Source: Saccharum officinarum
Lineage: Eukaryota; Streptophyta; Magnoliopsida; Poales; Poaceae
NCBI GenBank assembly: GCA_020631735.1
Contig: CM036231.1
Span: forward strand, 8,521,831 to 8,585,830
Length of the DNA stretch: 64,000 nt
Direction: 5' to 3'
Positions within the stretch are counted from its first letter, which is position 1, and each line of letters starts with the position of its first letter. Shown here piece after piece: positions 11,030 to 21,639 of the stretch. The translations under genes and the position numbers were made by a program. The notes beneath the pieces were generated by a model. The model was not told the origin of the DNA and searched no databases. It saw nothing but the letters and a program-made list of their open reading frames with translations.

Positions 11030-11468
11030 CTTCGCACTCATGGACCTCTATATTCATCCTCTATACGTCCTAGTCAGCAAGATTATCTCCTCTATACTCA
11101 ATTCTCTCGCAACCATCCATCATCTATATCATCCTCTATCCACTCTATCCACTGTGGGACCCACTTGTCACTTTATCTAAATATATCCATGTGTGATCTA
11201 GTTTTGAAGGATTTATTGAGATGAATTTAATGGTGCAATCGAAATTTAATTTGGATTTTTGGTTTATAAGTTATAACATTTTTTCTTTTGTTTAGCTAGT
11301 GGGGCCCGTCACTGCCCACTATAGAGTAAGCACTGTACTACTCTAAATATAGAGTGAGAGAAATGATAGAATATAATTTTAGAGTGCCCAGTACAGCAGT
11401 TTTTACTCTATATTCATACTCTAAAGCTTTAGAGTATCATTTAGAGTATCCCACTGCGGTAGTCTTAG
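11030..11468. mobile_element. MITE copy 2, inverted relative to copy 1
   Basis: Reverse-complement homologue of 10242-10683 along almost the whole length (GACCTCTATATTCAT at the left, GTGGGACCCACTTGTCACTT in the middle, ACTCTAAAGCTTTAGAGTAT and GCGGTAGTCTTA at the right). The left terminus has been replaced (GGGCGCCTTCGCACTC where CGGGTAGTCT would be expected), so this copy lacks one terminal repeat. Together with copy 1 it forms arms of about 430 bases around a spacer of about 350. Confidence 0.7.
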
Positions 11469-12840
11469 GCTAGCAATTAGCGGATTCCACTCCATCCACC
11501 ATGCACTTTGCTCTCGATCCACAGTGCCAGCCGTCACTATTCGTCAAGCACGAGTTTCGTTCTGTCTAGTGTCTACTCTCATCGGTCGCTATCTGCTAGT
11601 GTCGATACTTGCAATAGTAGCATCTCTATAGTTGCCAAAGCACAAAAACATCCAGGCACGTGTTGGAAGTGGAACGTGCACCGAAATGCCCTCTGCTATT
11701 AATTGACCTGGTCGTCGTCCCATATTCATCTCATCATCTGCCCCTTTTCTTTGGAGAACAAACATTCATGCATGTGGTATTCACTTCGTCTAGTGCATGC
11801 ATTTTCATGCGCTGACTTGGGCAAATTGATAGACGCCACGAACGAGACCGGAACTCCGATCCGGAAGTACTATGAGATAGTCGGGACCAATGGTGGTCAT
11901 CATTTACCACACGGTTATTACTAGGTCTTTTTGTGATGCTATATGGAGCGAGAGAGGCAAACTTTGACGACGCATGCAAACGCGCTCGCTCTGACCACGT
12001 CAACTGGTACGGTGCCCAGAGCACCTCCTTTTGTTTCTACCCTACAACAGGCGTCTACTAGTCGCGAAAGTACCACGATAGTCATCACATAGATAATGAC
12101 CACTTGGGCATTGTATTACACGGTGCGTTCGTTCGACGGTGACTGGATAAGCCTTACAATTGTCCTCAGTTTGACTAGGCGAGCTACCCTAGTCCACGGT
12201 TAGTCGTAACACAACTACACAAGGTGTATTGCCATTCACTTTTACAGAAGCAGGATGCATGCACAGAAAAAAACGATGCACCATACATTCAAGGAAAGTA
12301 CTACTAAATCTTTTTTTTAGAATTATAGGGATTAAACCCCAGTCTTAGAACAAGTACTGCTAAATATGAATATGAAAAAAAAAGAGGACCGTCCTGCAGA
12401 CCATCGAAACCAACAACCCCTGGCTAGCCAAAAAAAGTGACACCGTCCTCCAGGGATCAATCGGATCTGCACCAGTCACCAAGCTTAGCTAGCACCTCAC
12501 CCTCCATCGGACATGCATGCACCGGAGGCAAAGCAATCCTAGCATCACCTCACCTAGCTAGCTTTTCTTACCGACCTAGATTTCCTGGTTCGCCTCGTTG
12601 CGTGCGAGGAACATTGTTCCATTTCCAATTGCATCGATCGCGCGTGCGTGACGGCGGACTGGTTGCTGGTTCCACCTTTGAGCCCGGCCGGCCCGGTCAT
12701 CACCCAAAACCTAGTAACATACTTTAAATCTTCAATGGTAGTTGCACGCTGCCTTATACTAAGTATACCAACTAACGCATATATAGTTTGTGACGACTAA
12801 TATAATCACCGTTTACTAATGCCATATGACTAGCTACAGA
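11469..12840. other. Intergenic region upstream of the lipase gene
   Basis: Mixed-composition DNA with many ordinary TF-site-like words but nothing I can assign. The only structured item is a small retroposition scar at 12296-12365. Open frames at 11508-12727 are short, uncodon-like and not called. Confidence 0.4.
12296..12365 (-). mobile_element. Short poly(A)-tailed retroposon with 14-bp target duplication
   Basis: AAGTACTACTAAAT (12296-12309) and AAGTACTGCTAAAT (12352-12365) flank 42 bases that on the minus strand read CTGGGGTTTAATCCC, then a short AT stretch and an A tail. One mismatch between the duplicates indicates some age. The tail sequence resembles a LINE or SINE 3' end, but only this end is present. 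Confidence 0.6.
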
Positions 12841-12857
12841 TGACACGGCAGCATTCC

Positions 12858-12864
12858 TATATAT
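12858..12864 (+). promoter_or_regulatory. Candidate TATA box of the lipase gene
   Basis: TATATAT sits 105-111 bases upstream of the lipase ATG at 12969, which would place the start of transcription near 12890 and give a 5'UTR of about 80 bases. This is position-based inference only. Confidence 0.4.
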
Positions 12865-12968
12865 TACTCCCCTTGCCGCCCAAGACACAGGCTGTACCTT
12901 GTCGTGCTCCTGTCAGTTTGTTCGATCCAAAAGCTCCTGTTGCTCGCGTCGACGACCAACCAGCAGCC

Positions 12969-15155
12969 ATGGACGGCCGGGACGACTTCTTCAGCGACTT
13001 CATGGTGCTGCGGCCGGACAAGGGCGGCGTCCGGAGCCTGCTGCACCTGCTGTGCTCCTGCAAGGTCGCCGACAACGACGCCGTGGACTGCCCCGTCGGC
13101 ACCGAGGTCGCCGAGCGGCGGCGGAGGTGGGCCATCTTCGTCTCCCTCCTTGTGCAGATGCTGCTGCTGTCGGTCAAGACGCCCCTGGCGGTGCTCGGGA
13201 GGGCCGTCGAGTACTGGATGAACCTGCTCACGGACAATGGCAGCGGCGTCATTGGGCTTGTCACGAAAGCTGTGCAAGGTACGCGTACATGATCATCATC
13301 AGTTCTTTCTTCTTTTAACAGGCATGATGAGCATAATTAAGATGGATGCGCGTATCCATCTATCTACTCCAGCACAGACAGATATACTTACGATGATGCG
13401 CCTTCTGTTCTATATATATAGCACGATTATTGCCTTTTTAATTTCTTGACGTGTACTATAACTAATCTCTTTTGAAAGGTGAAAAAAGATTTGTGCATTT
13501 TTTTGCGTTTGGTTTCCAAATTCCAGCCTATATATATTTCCTTGAAATATCTTTCTTCAATTGCATATTTGTGTATTTGCCAAAAGAACAAGAAAAAAGG
13601 TTGTTTAGACTCTGTTTGGAACCATGGGAATTATTTTCTATTTCTGTATTTTTCATGTGCAACTGAACATATTTCTGTGAAATCCTTATATGATTCATCT
13701 GAAATTCCTGCAATCCAAATGGGCACTTTTTTTTCCGTAAACCATGTCTATCTCTTCTTTTGTTTGTGCATGCACAAATGAACATAGAGATGTTTTCTTA
13801 TACGATTCCTCTGAAATTCCTAAATTCCAAACAAACTTTTTTTAAAATCATGTCTATCTCTTCTTTTGTTTGTGCATGCACAATCGAACATATTGATATT
13901 TCAAAAATTGTTTTACATGTGCACGATTTGGCACCCCGTACATGTACAATTTTTTTTTAAAAAAAAAATCTTCAAAGTCTGGAAGTTCATCTACCCATAA
14001 TATAATGGATGTAGAAAGAGTTTAGTTGATAAATCATAAATGAATTTCCCAAAACAATAAACATGAATCCTAGAACAAACACCCATTTGGGAACGCACAA
14101 GTTACCTTCTCGATCCAATCTAACTGTTAACAAATGAATAGTCGTTTACCACGGATTAGATGGTGGGTATTATTCTTTTTTTTAAAAAAAATCTTATTTA
14201 TGAATATGTAGCTAAGAAATGCAAAGTCAAATGATGCCATCATTCTATAAATTGATCTATCTGATAAGATGGAATGAAATCAAACACAACTGCTTAAATA
14301 TATCATTCGATTGAGAAGACATATAAGGGGGGTAAAGGACATATAGCCAATCAGCAACCAGCCAACCACATGCCTAGTTTATTGCGGTATTCGCTTTGTG
14401 ATATTTAACAGTGCTGCAAGGATCAGCATGCCTAGTTGTCCGGCGAGAATTTAAAATTAAAAGAGTTATCACCTGTTTAAGAGTTAGGCTGTGTTTAGTT
14501 TCTAAATTTGGAGTGACAAAATTCACTGTAGCAACACTGTAGCATTTCGTTTGTATTTGATAACAATTGTCCAACTGTTGACTAATTAGGCTCAAAACGT
14601 TCATCTCGCAAAGTACAACCAAACTGTACAATTAATTTTTAATTTTATTCACATTTAGTACTTCATGCATGTATCGTAAGTTTGATGTGACGGGGAATCT
14701 TTTTTTGCATAGTGCACTTTTTAATGGAACTAAACACAACCTTAATTAGTAACACGTCATTAGGATTACATGACTATTGAAGTATTGATGGATGTCACAC
14801 AACTGTAGCAGTCATAAAAAATATATAATTTGTAGATTAAACATTCTGGTACTCTCAAATCGTTCTAGTGGAGTTAAGTACTTTAAGATATTCCTACTTT
14901 ATGAACATGTGAAGAAGTCAATTCAATCATTCTTCCTCTTGAAGATAAGGATGTAGTTGAGTTGGGTGTCTTAATGGTTTAAACAATCTAGTTGAATATT
15001 GGCCCTGTTCAGTCGGCTTAGCCGGAACAGTATTTTTCTCTCACAAAAAATTAGCCGAAACAGTATTTCAGTTTGTTTTTCAGCACAAGCGAACGGGCCA
15101 TTGTCTTTTACTTTCTGTCGTGGGCACTAATTAACTGTGGCAATCATTTCCCTGT

Positions 15156-15228
<73 letters not shown>

Positions 15229-17459
15229 TTTAGGGGGTGTTTAGTTTCTCCCCTAAAATTTTTCACCCCGTCACGTTAGATGTTTGGACACATGCATAGA
15301 GTATTAAATGCAGACGAAAAAAATAACTAATTAGACAGATTGCGATAAATTCACGAGACAAATTTTTTAAGTCTAATTAATCCATGATTTGACAATGTTG
15401 TGCTACAGTAAACATGTGCTAATGACGGATTAATTAGACTTAATAAATTTGTCTCACGGTTTCCAGGCGAGTTATGTAATTAGTTTTTTTATTAGTATTT
15501 GAACACCCCTTCTGACATCCTATAAAACATCCGATGTGACACCATAAAATTTTTCACCTCAGGAACTAAACACCCCCTTAGTTGTCACATTAGGACATAT
15601 GAAATTTCTTAATGCACACATATTAAGTATTGTAAGGTTGCTGGTGCAAGTATGCATTCTAGGATGACAAATATTTTGGTTTGATGATGTAGCTTGCTTT
15701 TTAGTTTGAAATTAGAAATCAAGCATGAGTTCAGAAAAGTAGCAAGTTGCTTTGCAGATCTGCATTACACCAAATGTTTGAACATTTCAGTTCATTTTTT
15801 GGACATTGGATGGATCAGCCATACTTATTTGAATTTTTTTGCTTTATAAAGTGTGGAAACGCACAACTGATCATGTGGTTTTTGAAAGTCAAACAGAAAC
15901 CCACATGTTCCACAAGAAGACAAACATTGTTAATTGGCTTTGTTTTTTCAAACAAGTACACAGACAGTAGCTCTGAGTTTTCAACCGAGTATATGACACC
16001 TTCCTAACAGTACTATGTACATACATCCATGTTCCGTAATTTTCACCTCAATTACAAACAACAATCACGCTGATTTTTCAAACTAGTACGATAACAATGA
16101 CATTGGTTTCCAAGGAAACAACAACAACTAAATCCATCCGTTTCCACCGCATTGCAGGGAAAGTACGAACTCCGGACAGGACATCTCCAAATTACCGGTC
16201 CTTCATCGGACTAGTTGACACGAGAATTGAACTGGACAAGAAGATCAAGCCACGGGATAGCAGCTATAACGCAGCTCTTGGTATCATGGCTGCAAAACTA
16301 GCCTACGAGAACAAACTCGTCATCAAAAACGTCGTCGAAAGCAATTGGAAGGTGCAGAATTCTGCAGTAATTTTTTTATTACTTTTTCAAAAGAGAACAT
16401 GATTTTCATGCTCTCAATGTCTTAAATATCTCCTCCACTGTTCGTGGCTCTGCAGATGACGTTCTTGGAGTTCTTCAACTGTTGGAATGGTACGATCAGT
16501 AGTTCAGTACCACGTTCAGTCGTTGATGCATGGCATGCATGTTAGATGAAGTGATTGACACGCGTACGTACGCGTGGTGTGCTTTCTTTGCAGAATTCCG
16601 CGGCGACTACACCACCCAGGCGTTCATGCTGGCGGACAAGCCCGCGGACGCGGAGCTCGCGGTGATCGCGTTCCGCGGCACGCAGCCGTTCGACGCGGAG
16701 CAGTGGTGCACGGACGTGGACTTCTCGTGGTACGAGATCCCCCGCGTGGGCAAGGTCCACGGCGGCTTCATGAAGGCGCTCGGCCTGCAGAAGAACACCG
16801 GGTGGCCGGCGCAGCCCACCGAGCCCGGGGCCGAGAAGCGCCAGTACGCGTACTACGCCATCCGCGAGAAGCTGCGCGCGTTCCTGGCCGCGAACCCGCG
16901 CGCGCGCTTCGTGGTGACGGGGCACAGCCTGGGCGGCGCCCTGGCCGTGCTGTTCCCGACCGTGCTGGCGCTGCACGGGGAGGACGCCCTGCTGGAGCGC
17001 CTGGCGGGCGTGTACACGTACGGGCAGCCCCGCGTCGGCGACGCGCAGCTGGGGCGGTTCATGGAGCCGCGCCTGGACCGCCGCTACTTCCGGTTCGTGT
17101 ACTGCAACGACGTCGTGCCGCGGGTGCCCTACGACGACGCGACGCTCCTGTTCAAGCACTTCGGGCAGTGCCTCTACGTCGACAGCCTCTACAGGCCGGC
17201 GGCGATGGCGGAGGAGCCCAACAAGAACTTCTTCTCGCCGCTGTTCGTGGTGCCCAAGTACGCGAACGCGGCGTGGGAGCTGCTCCGGGGGTTCCTCATC
17301 GGTCACGTGTGCGGCGCCGTGTACGCGGAGGGGTGGGTCATGCGGGCCGCCAGGGCCGTCGGGCTCGTGGTCCCCGGCCTGCCGCCGCACTCGCCGCAGG
17401 ACTACGTGAATGCCACCAGGCTCGGCGCCGCCTCGCTGGAGCTGCTGCTCCGTGATTAG
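12969..17459 (+). CDS. Class 3 triacylglycerol lipase, OBL1-like (467 aa, four exons)
   Basis: Exons 12969-13278, 16158-16351, 16456-16489 and 16594-17459 join in phase to 467 codons plus stop. All introns are GT-AG. The protein begins [20 protein letters not shown], has a hydrophobic stretch at about residues 54-77 (likely membrane or lipid-droplet contact), and carries the alpha/beta-hydrolase nucleophile motif GHSLGG with Ser291. Asp352 in [11 protein letters not shown] and His445 in [10 protein letters not shown] are the likely remaining triad residues, by family analogy. The layout matches plant OIL BODY LIPASE 1 relatives, which hydrolyse tri-, di- and monoacylglycerols at lipid droplets. 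I chose Met at 12969 over an in-frame upstream Met (12840) because homologues start just before the [11 protein letters not shown] block. Intron 1 is 2.9 kb and holds three MITEs and a microsatellite. The last exon is about 70% GC. The gene appears intact. Confidence 0.92.
13743..13900. repeat. Direct repeat in lipase intron 1
   Basis: CATGTCTATCTCTTCTTTTG followed by TTTGTGCATGCACAA occurs at about 13743-13778 and again at about 13850-13885, both followed by GAACATA. AT-rich, non-coding, with MITE-like text (CCAAACAAAC) between. Nothing suggests a function. Confidence 0.6.
14487..14741. mobile_element. Tourist-like MITE in lipase intron 1
   Basis: A 255-base element with inverted ends GGCTGTGTTTAGTT and AACTAAACACAACC, flanked by TTA on both sides. 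The interior carries CACTGTAGCAACACTGTAGC and GACTAATTAGGCTCAAAACG, words shared with the element near 54190-54520. Non-coding. Confidence 0.8.
15001..15099. mobile_element. Short MITE with GGCCCTGTTC / GAACGGGCC ends
   Basis: A 99-base element in lipase intron 1, bounded by GGCCCTGTTC and GAACGGGCC, with the internal words GCCGGAACAGTATTT and GCCGAAACAGTATTT repeated. A related element lies at 25807-25924. This family is common in panicoid grasses to my knowledge. Target duplication not resolved. Confidence 0.6.
15157..15224. repeat. (GT)n(AT)n microsatellite in lipase intron 1
   Basis: About 7 GT followed by about 27 AT dinucleotides, ending directly before the TTA of the adjacent MITE. 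Likely length-polymorphic. Confidence 0.95.
15233..15577. mobile_element. Tourist-like MITE in lipase intron 1
   Basis: A 345-base element with perfect 12-base inverted ends (GGGGGTGTTTAG and CTAAACACCCCC) flanked by TTA at 15230-15232 and 15578-15580. Same family as 1162-1500. The clean ends and duplication indicate a comparatively recent insertion. Non-coding. Confidence 0.88.
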
Positions 17460-17963
17460 AGCTTGTGGAAGAATTCGTGGAAAATAGAGGACAGAATTGA
17501 CATGTATGCCCAAGGATAAACTTCGGCTTAATTTGTCAGAGGTACATTAGTACATACATCATCAAAGCAATTGTTCACGATGCCGTACGTACGTAGTGCC
17601 TTGCGTCCTTGGATCGTTAGTTGATGCCTATGTTAGCAGTAGTAGCACGCATGCTGACGATCGGTACAGAATGTTGTAGAGATAGAACAGCGCTGGACAT
17701 AGAAGCGAAGCAACCAATGCCCGGCAGGTACGGCAAGGCTGGACAGTGACAGTCGGGAGCACAGCCTTCGTCTCTTACTGCACGATTTTAATCTTGGGTT
17801 GCATACACTTGCAAGGCTCGTTTTGGCTCCTTAGAGTAGCCGACTAACAGCCAGGAAAAGGCATGTATGGTCGCCCGGCCGAGGAATCTTCTCTTCTATC
17901 CGGTTCTATACATCTTTAACCTATATATATCTATGTGACTTCATCTTTCCACCCAATTTGGTA

Positions 17964-18246
17964 CTCCCTCCGTCCCATAGTACATTCAAGCATTCGAGAA
18001 TTATACTCCGACATTAAATATTTTAAGGGACAAGTCATGGTTTTGTATTAAATAGTAGCACAAATTTGGTAGATATTGTATGGTTACTTGTTACGTGTTT
18101 ATCAATCAATCTCTATTAATCACATTGGTAATAGTATTTGATTAAGGATTGATTAAGGAATGAAGTAAGGGTATATGTGTATTTTATATTCTCCTTTAAT
18201 TTGTACTAAAATCTCTAAGATATACTATATTATAGGACAAAGAGAG
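17964..18246. mobile_element. Stowaway-like MITE (Tc1/mariner type)
   Basis: Begins CTCCCTCCGTCCCATAG and ends GGACAAAGAGAG, with TA on both sides (17962-17963, 18247-18248). Interior AT-rich. The CTCCCTCCGT end and TA duplication are the Stowaway signature. Confidence 0.8.
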
Positions 18247-18285
18247 TATTACTATAGCATTATGGAGTCTGAGCTTTGGCCCATG

Positions 18286-18539
18286 CTCCCTCTGTCCAGA
18301 AAGAAAGATATTTCCACTCCCCGAGAAATCAACTCTTTTTAACATTGACCACGTATATATAAGAAAAATATTAATATTTCTAATACATAATGAGTATTAT
18401 TAGATAATCATAGAATATATTTTCATAATAAATTTATTTAAAAATATAAATATTGTTAATATTTTCTATAAACCTAGTCAAGCTTAAAAGAGAACTAGCA
18501 CACATCCCATAACATGTTTCTTGTTTCGGCCGGAGGGAG
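18286..18539. mobile_element. Stowaway-like MITE (Tc1/mariner type)
   Basis: Begins CTCCCTCTGTCCAG and ends CGGCCGGAGGGAG, with TA at the right side (18540-18541); the left duplication is mutated to TG. The interior contains AT-rich sequence with CTATAAACCTAGTCAAG, a word also found in the elements near 52000-52250 and 53063-53320. Confidence 0.75.
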
Positions 18540-18884
18540 TATATCATTGTCGCCCTTTCGCCACTAAAGAGCACGTCCATGATGGCTGAGCTCCGTGCGC
18601 TCGGAACCGATGTTTCAATAGTTAGGCACCTTCCTATCGGGCGGATTGAAGATGTCCACTCCGACGGGTGGCAGCTCTCCCTTCTCTATCACCACTCGCA
18701 GCCGTGTGCCCTTGCCATTTGCCAACGTTTTGGTGAGAGCAGCACCCGCAATCAATTTGATACTATTTCTTATAAGTAGTTAAATATAAATTTTATCATA
18801 TCAATTAACTGTGACCCACAAGACTTGATACAATAGGATAACTAAAATAAAACACTAGCCTTTAAATATTGGCTTCACTGTGTT

Positions 18885-19500
18885 TCAAAAGTTTTGGAAA
18901 TATTTCCATCCAGATGAAACCTCTCTCAATTGCTGTGACTCAAGGCCGGATACAATGCCGAACCAATCTGCAGCGAAAAGAACATCGTGCCAACGGCACT
19001 GTGTGAAGTGTGTGAGCAAGCTGATGAAACCCCGGAGCACATCATCAATGGTTGCCCTATTGCCATGCAATTCTGGGCGAAGATCGGCGTTACCATGGCT
19101 CCGGACTTCACAGTAACGGAGTTGTACAAGATCAACCGGCCGAGTAACATACCACAGCAGGAGTTCGGGGCGTTCATAGCACTGTCGTGCTGGCAGCTCT
19201 GGAAAACGAGGAATGCACTTGTTTTCAGAAATGAGCGAACATCCACCCAACAATTGCTGCTTGCCTGTACGAGAGAAGCGGAGCAATGGAGAGCCAGATT
19301 GCCAAGAAGGAAGAAGTGTGTAGCGGATTAATGGTGTGCAATCTTTCGTGACGCGCTAGGACGCTAAGCTGGCCGAGGAGTGGCCTGTAAACTCCATTTC
19401 TCTCAAAATGTAAACATCTTGTAAACATTACCGCGGGCCACGAGGGCCAAATAAAATTCAGGTGGGGGAATACTCCCCCCGTTAACAGTCAAAAAAAAAA
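18885..19500 (+). mobile_element. 5'-truncated LINE with zf-RVT domain and poly(A) end
   Basis: The frame from 18987 encodes the C-terminal zinc-binding region of plant non-LTR reverse transcriptases: C-x-x-C in LCEVCEQADETPEHI, then the His and Cys of HIINGCP, then FWAKIG and a WQLWKTRNALVFRNE block. Just upstream RIQCRTNLQRK, also typical, is in another frame, so there is a frameshift near 18980. The copy ends with AACAGTC and an A tail at 19491-19500. RT and endonuclease are absent, so it is a dead 3' fragment. The 5' edge is approximate and I could not find the target duplication. Confidence 0.8.
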
Positions 19501-19594
19501 CCTCTCCTTCATCTCTTAGTAACTCTAATATTATATTATTATTTTTGTTTATATAGCATCTTATTAAATGAGATTAAAACTATGTCAGGGCTGA

Positions 19595-20417
19595 TCTTAG
19601 CATCTCCAACAACTTGGTAAAAATTACTTGGTATATCTTGAGTTATAGCAAGTTGCTATTTTATTTGGCAAGTGAAAAAAAGATGTGTCTCCAACAAGTT
19701 GCTATTCTCACTTAGTAAAAATAGAGGATGACAGATGGGACCCGCATGTCACTGTCTATTGAGGATTCCATCTTCCCCTTCCTTCGTGCTGCTGTCCGCG
19801 CGAGCGCCGCTGGGCTCGGGCGCCGCTGCTCCTCCGCGCGGGTGCCGGGCGGCGCTGCTCCGTGCGACGGCGAGGGAGCGGCGGGCGGGCCGGCGAGGGA
19901 GCGGTGGGCGGGCTGGCGAAGGAGCGGCGGGCGGTCAGGCGACGGCGCTGCCCGGCCCTCCCCGACGGGCGACGGCGCAGGCCCCGCGAGCATCGCCAGC
20001 GTGGTGCTCCGATGGCGGGGAGCGAGGCCGGCGTGGTGCTCCGATGGCGGAGGAGCGAGGCCGGCGTGGAGGAGCGTGGCCTCGTCCCCGGGCGGCGCGG
20101 CGGCGTGCTGCTCCCCTGGCGGAGGAGCGAGGTCGCTGCTGCCGCGGTGGAGGCCCGCCCGTCTGCGCCGCGGTGGAGGCCGGCGAGGGAGCGTGGCCTC
20201 GTCCCCGGGCGGCGCGGTGGCGTGCTGCTCCCCTGGCGGAGCCGCGAGGATAGCAAGTCCGTCTGCGCGCGTATATTCCCGCGCGCGGCACCCTTGTTTA
20301 CGCACTTTGGAAAAATAGCAAGTAGATTTACCAAGTTGTTGGAGATGGTTTTTTATGATTTTGCTAATTTTATAAGAATAGCAAGTTGAAATACCAAGTT
20401 GTTGGAGATGCTCTTAG
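19595..20417. mobile_element. Non-autonomous DNA element with GCATCTCCAACAACTTGG ends and GC-rich core
   Basis: Inverted ends: GCATCTCCAACAACTTGGTA at 19600-19619 and TACCAAGTTGTTGGAGATGC at about 20392-20411. The right end is duplicated (AAGTTGTTGGAGATG also near 20334). The core 19740-20280 is very GC-rich and internally repeated: CGTCCCCGGGCGGCGCGG occurs near 20083 and 20198, each followed by CGTGCTGCTCCCCTGGCGGA. Long frames in the core are compositional. The organisation parallels 7660-8800: AT-rich terminal arms around GC-rich cargo. Confidence 0.6.
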
Positions 20418-20521
20418 ACCTAACTTCCCTAATTTTTTCAAGGTTCCACGTCTGGACCTGAAAAACACTCATAATTCGAAGAAATATTTCATGGGGGCAA
20501 CAGAACTGCACACAGCACAAG

Positions 20522-21456
20522 CAGAGGCGGACCGACCTATAGGGCGAGTTTGGCGGCTGCCGGCGAGTTTGGCGGCTGCCCTAGGTCCTCTCCGGCGAGT
20601 ATCAGTACTGCCTCCCAGTTCTCCGGCCGGCGACGGCGTCCGTTGAGCGAGCGCAGCCGCGGCAGGTCGCCAGGTGCGTCATGACGGGAGGTTGAAGAAC
20701 CTGCAGCCTTGCTGGGCCGACTGGCCATGAAGGCCCACCCCCACCCCCGTCCTCAATGGCCTATTTTCTTGCCCATTTTGGCCCTTAGGTTTAGCCGCAA
20801 GGCAAGTTACAGCCGGCCAGGGGCGTACCGCGCACGCACGCGCATCGCATCGCATCGCAGCTCGGGAGCTCGGCGGCGGCGGCGCTCCAACCGGCGGCGC
20901 TCCAAGCCTCCAAGATGTGCTCCCTGCCTCCCCGTCCCTAGCCGGCTAGCCCCTACGCTGGCAGCTAGCGAGTGGCGACGGGCGGCGCTGCGCGGCTGTG
21001 CCCGGGAGGCCGAGGCGCCGAGCCGAGATGGAGCTGGCGATGCGTCTAATACGGCGAGAAGGCCGGCAGGTCCAACTCCATTGAGCCAGAAGCCGTATAA
21101 GAAATTAGGTACTCTACTGCCATTAATCTATTATCCATCGCAAATTGTTAGTCAATTAAATAGATAGAAATTGATCTATGATTAGTGAAATCAATTGAAT
21201 ACTAAATTTATTTTAATTGAAGGCTGTTTATGCTTTTTTCTTTTGATCATTTGTTGTATGGTAAATTATATGGACTATGGAATAAAAATTCTCTTTATGT
21301 GCTCTTCGTGTGAAAGGTAATCATGTTTAAACTTTTTTTTTACCTTTTGTTTGTTGAATTATATATTAGAATATAATTGTTATGTGATATTACAATATAG
21401 ATATAGTATATATAGCGATTCGGCCTGGCTCATATTTTTGGCTGGGTCCGCCACTT
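20522..21456. mobile_element. hAT-like non-autonomous element with 8-bp target duplication
   Basis: AGCACAAG at 20514-20521 and 21457-21464 flanks a 935-base element whose ends (CAGAGGCGGACC and GGGTCCGCCACTT) are inverted repeats. An 8-bp duplication is the hAT hallmark. The interior shows a 19-base direct repeat (GCGAGTTTGGCGGCTGCC near 20544 and 20563), a GC-rich part to about 21060, then AT-rich sequence. It ends only 183 bases before the start codon of the methyltransferase gene, so it forms part of that gene's upstream region. No transposase is encoded. Confidence 0.75.
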
Positions 21457-21639
21457 AGCACAAGTGTTTTTTTTTTCCTCAGGATTCAGCCTACCGCATT
21501 CAACCGGCCCAGCAACCCAATACGCCTCCCTGAACCCTCCCCTCTCGGCCTCTTGCCTCAATCGGCCCAAAACCCCTAATCCAAGCGTCCATTCCTGAAT
21601 TCCTGCCCGGCCGGCCGGCAGCCGCCCCCCGCCGCCGCC

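Larger units (their letters stand above)
17460..18884. other. 3' flank of the lipase and MITE-bearing intergenic DNA
   Basis: 17460-17960 is the probable 3'UTR and flank of the lipase. Two Stowaway-like elements follow (listed separately). 18540-18780 is a short stretch with no recognisable coding content. Confidence 0.4.

Noticed and set aside
16542..17513. A 323-codon frame antisense to the lipase last exon
   Set aside because: Shadow of the GC-rich lipase exon; rich in Arg, His and Val from codon bias of the sense strand, with no domain.
19712..20389. Five overlapping frames of 118-197 codons
   Set aside because: They lie in the GC-rich core of a non-autonomous element and have compositional repeats only.
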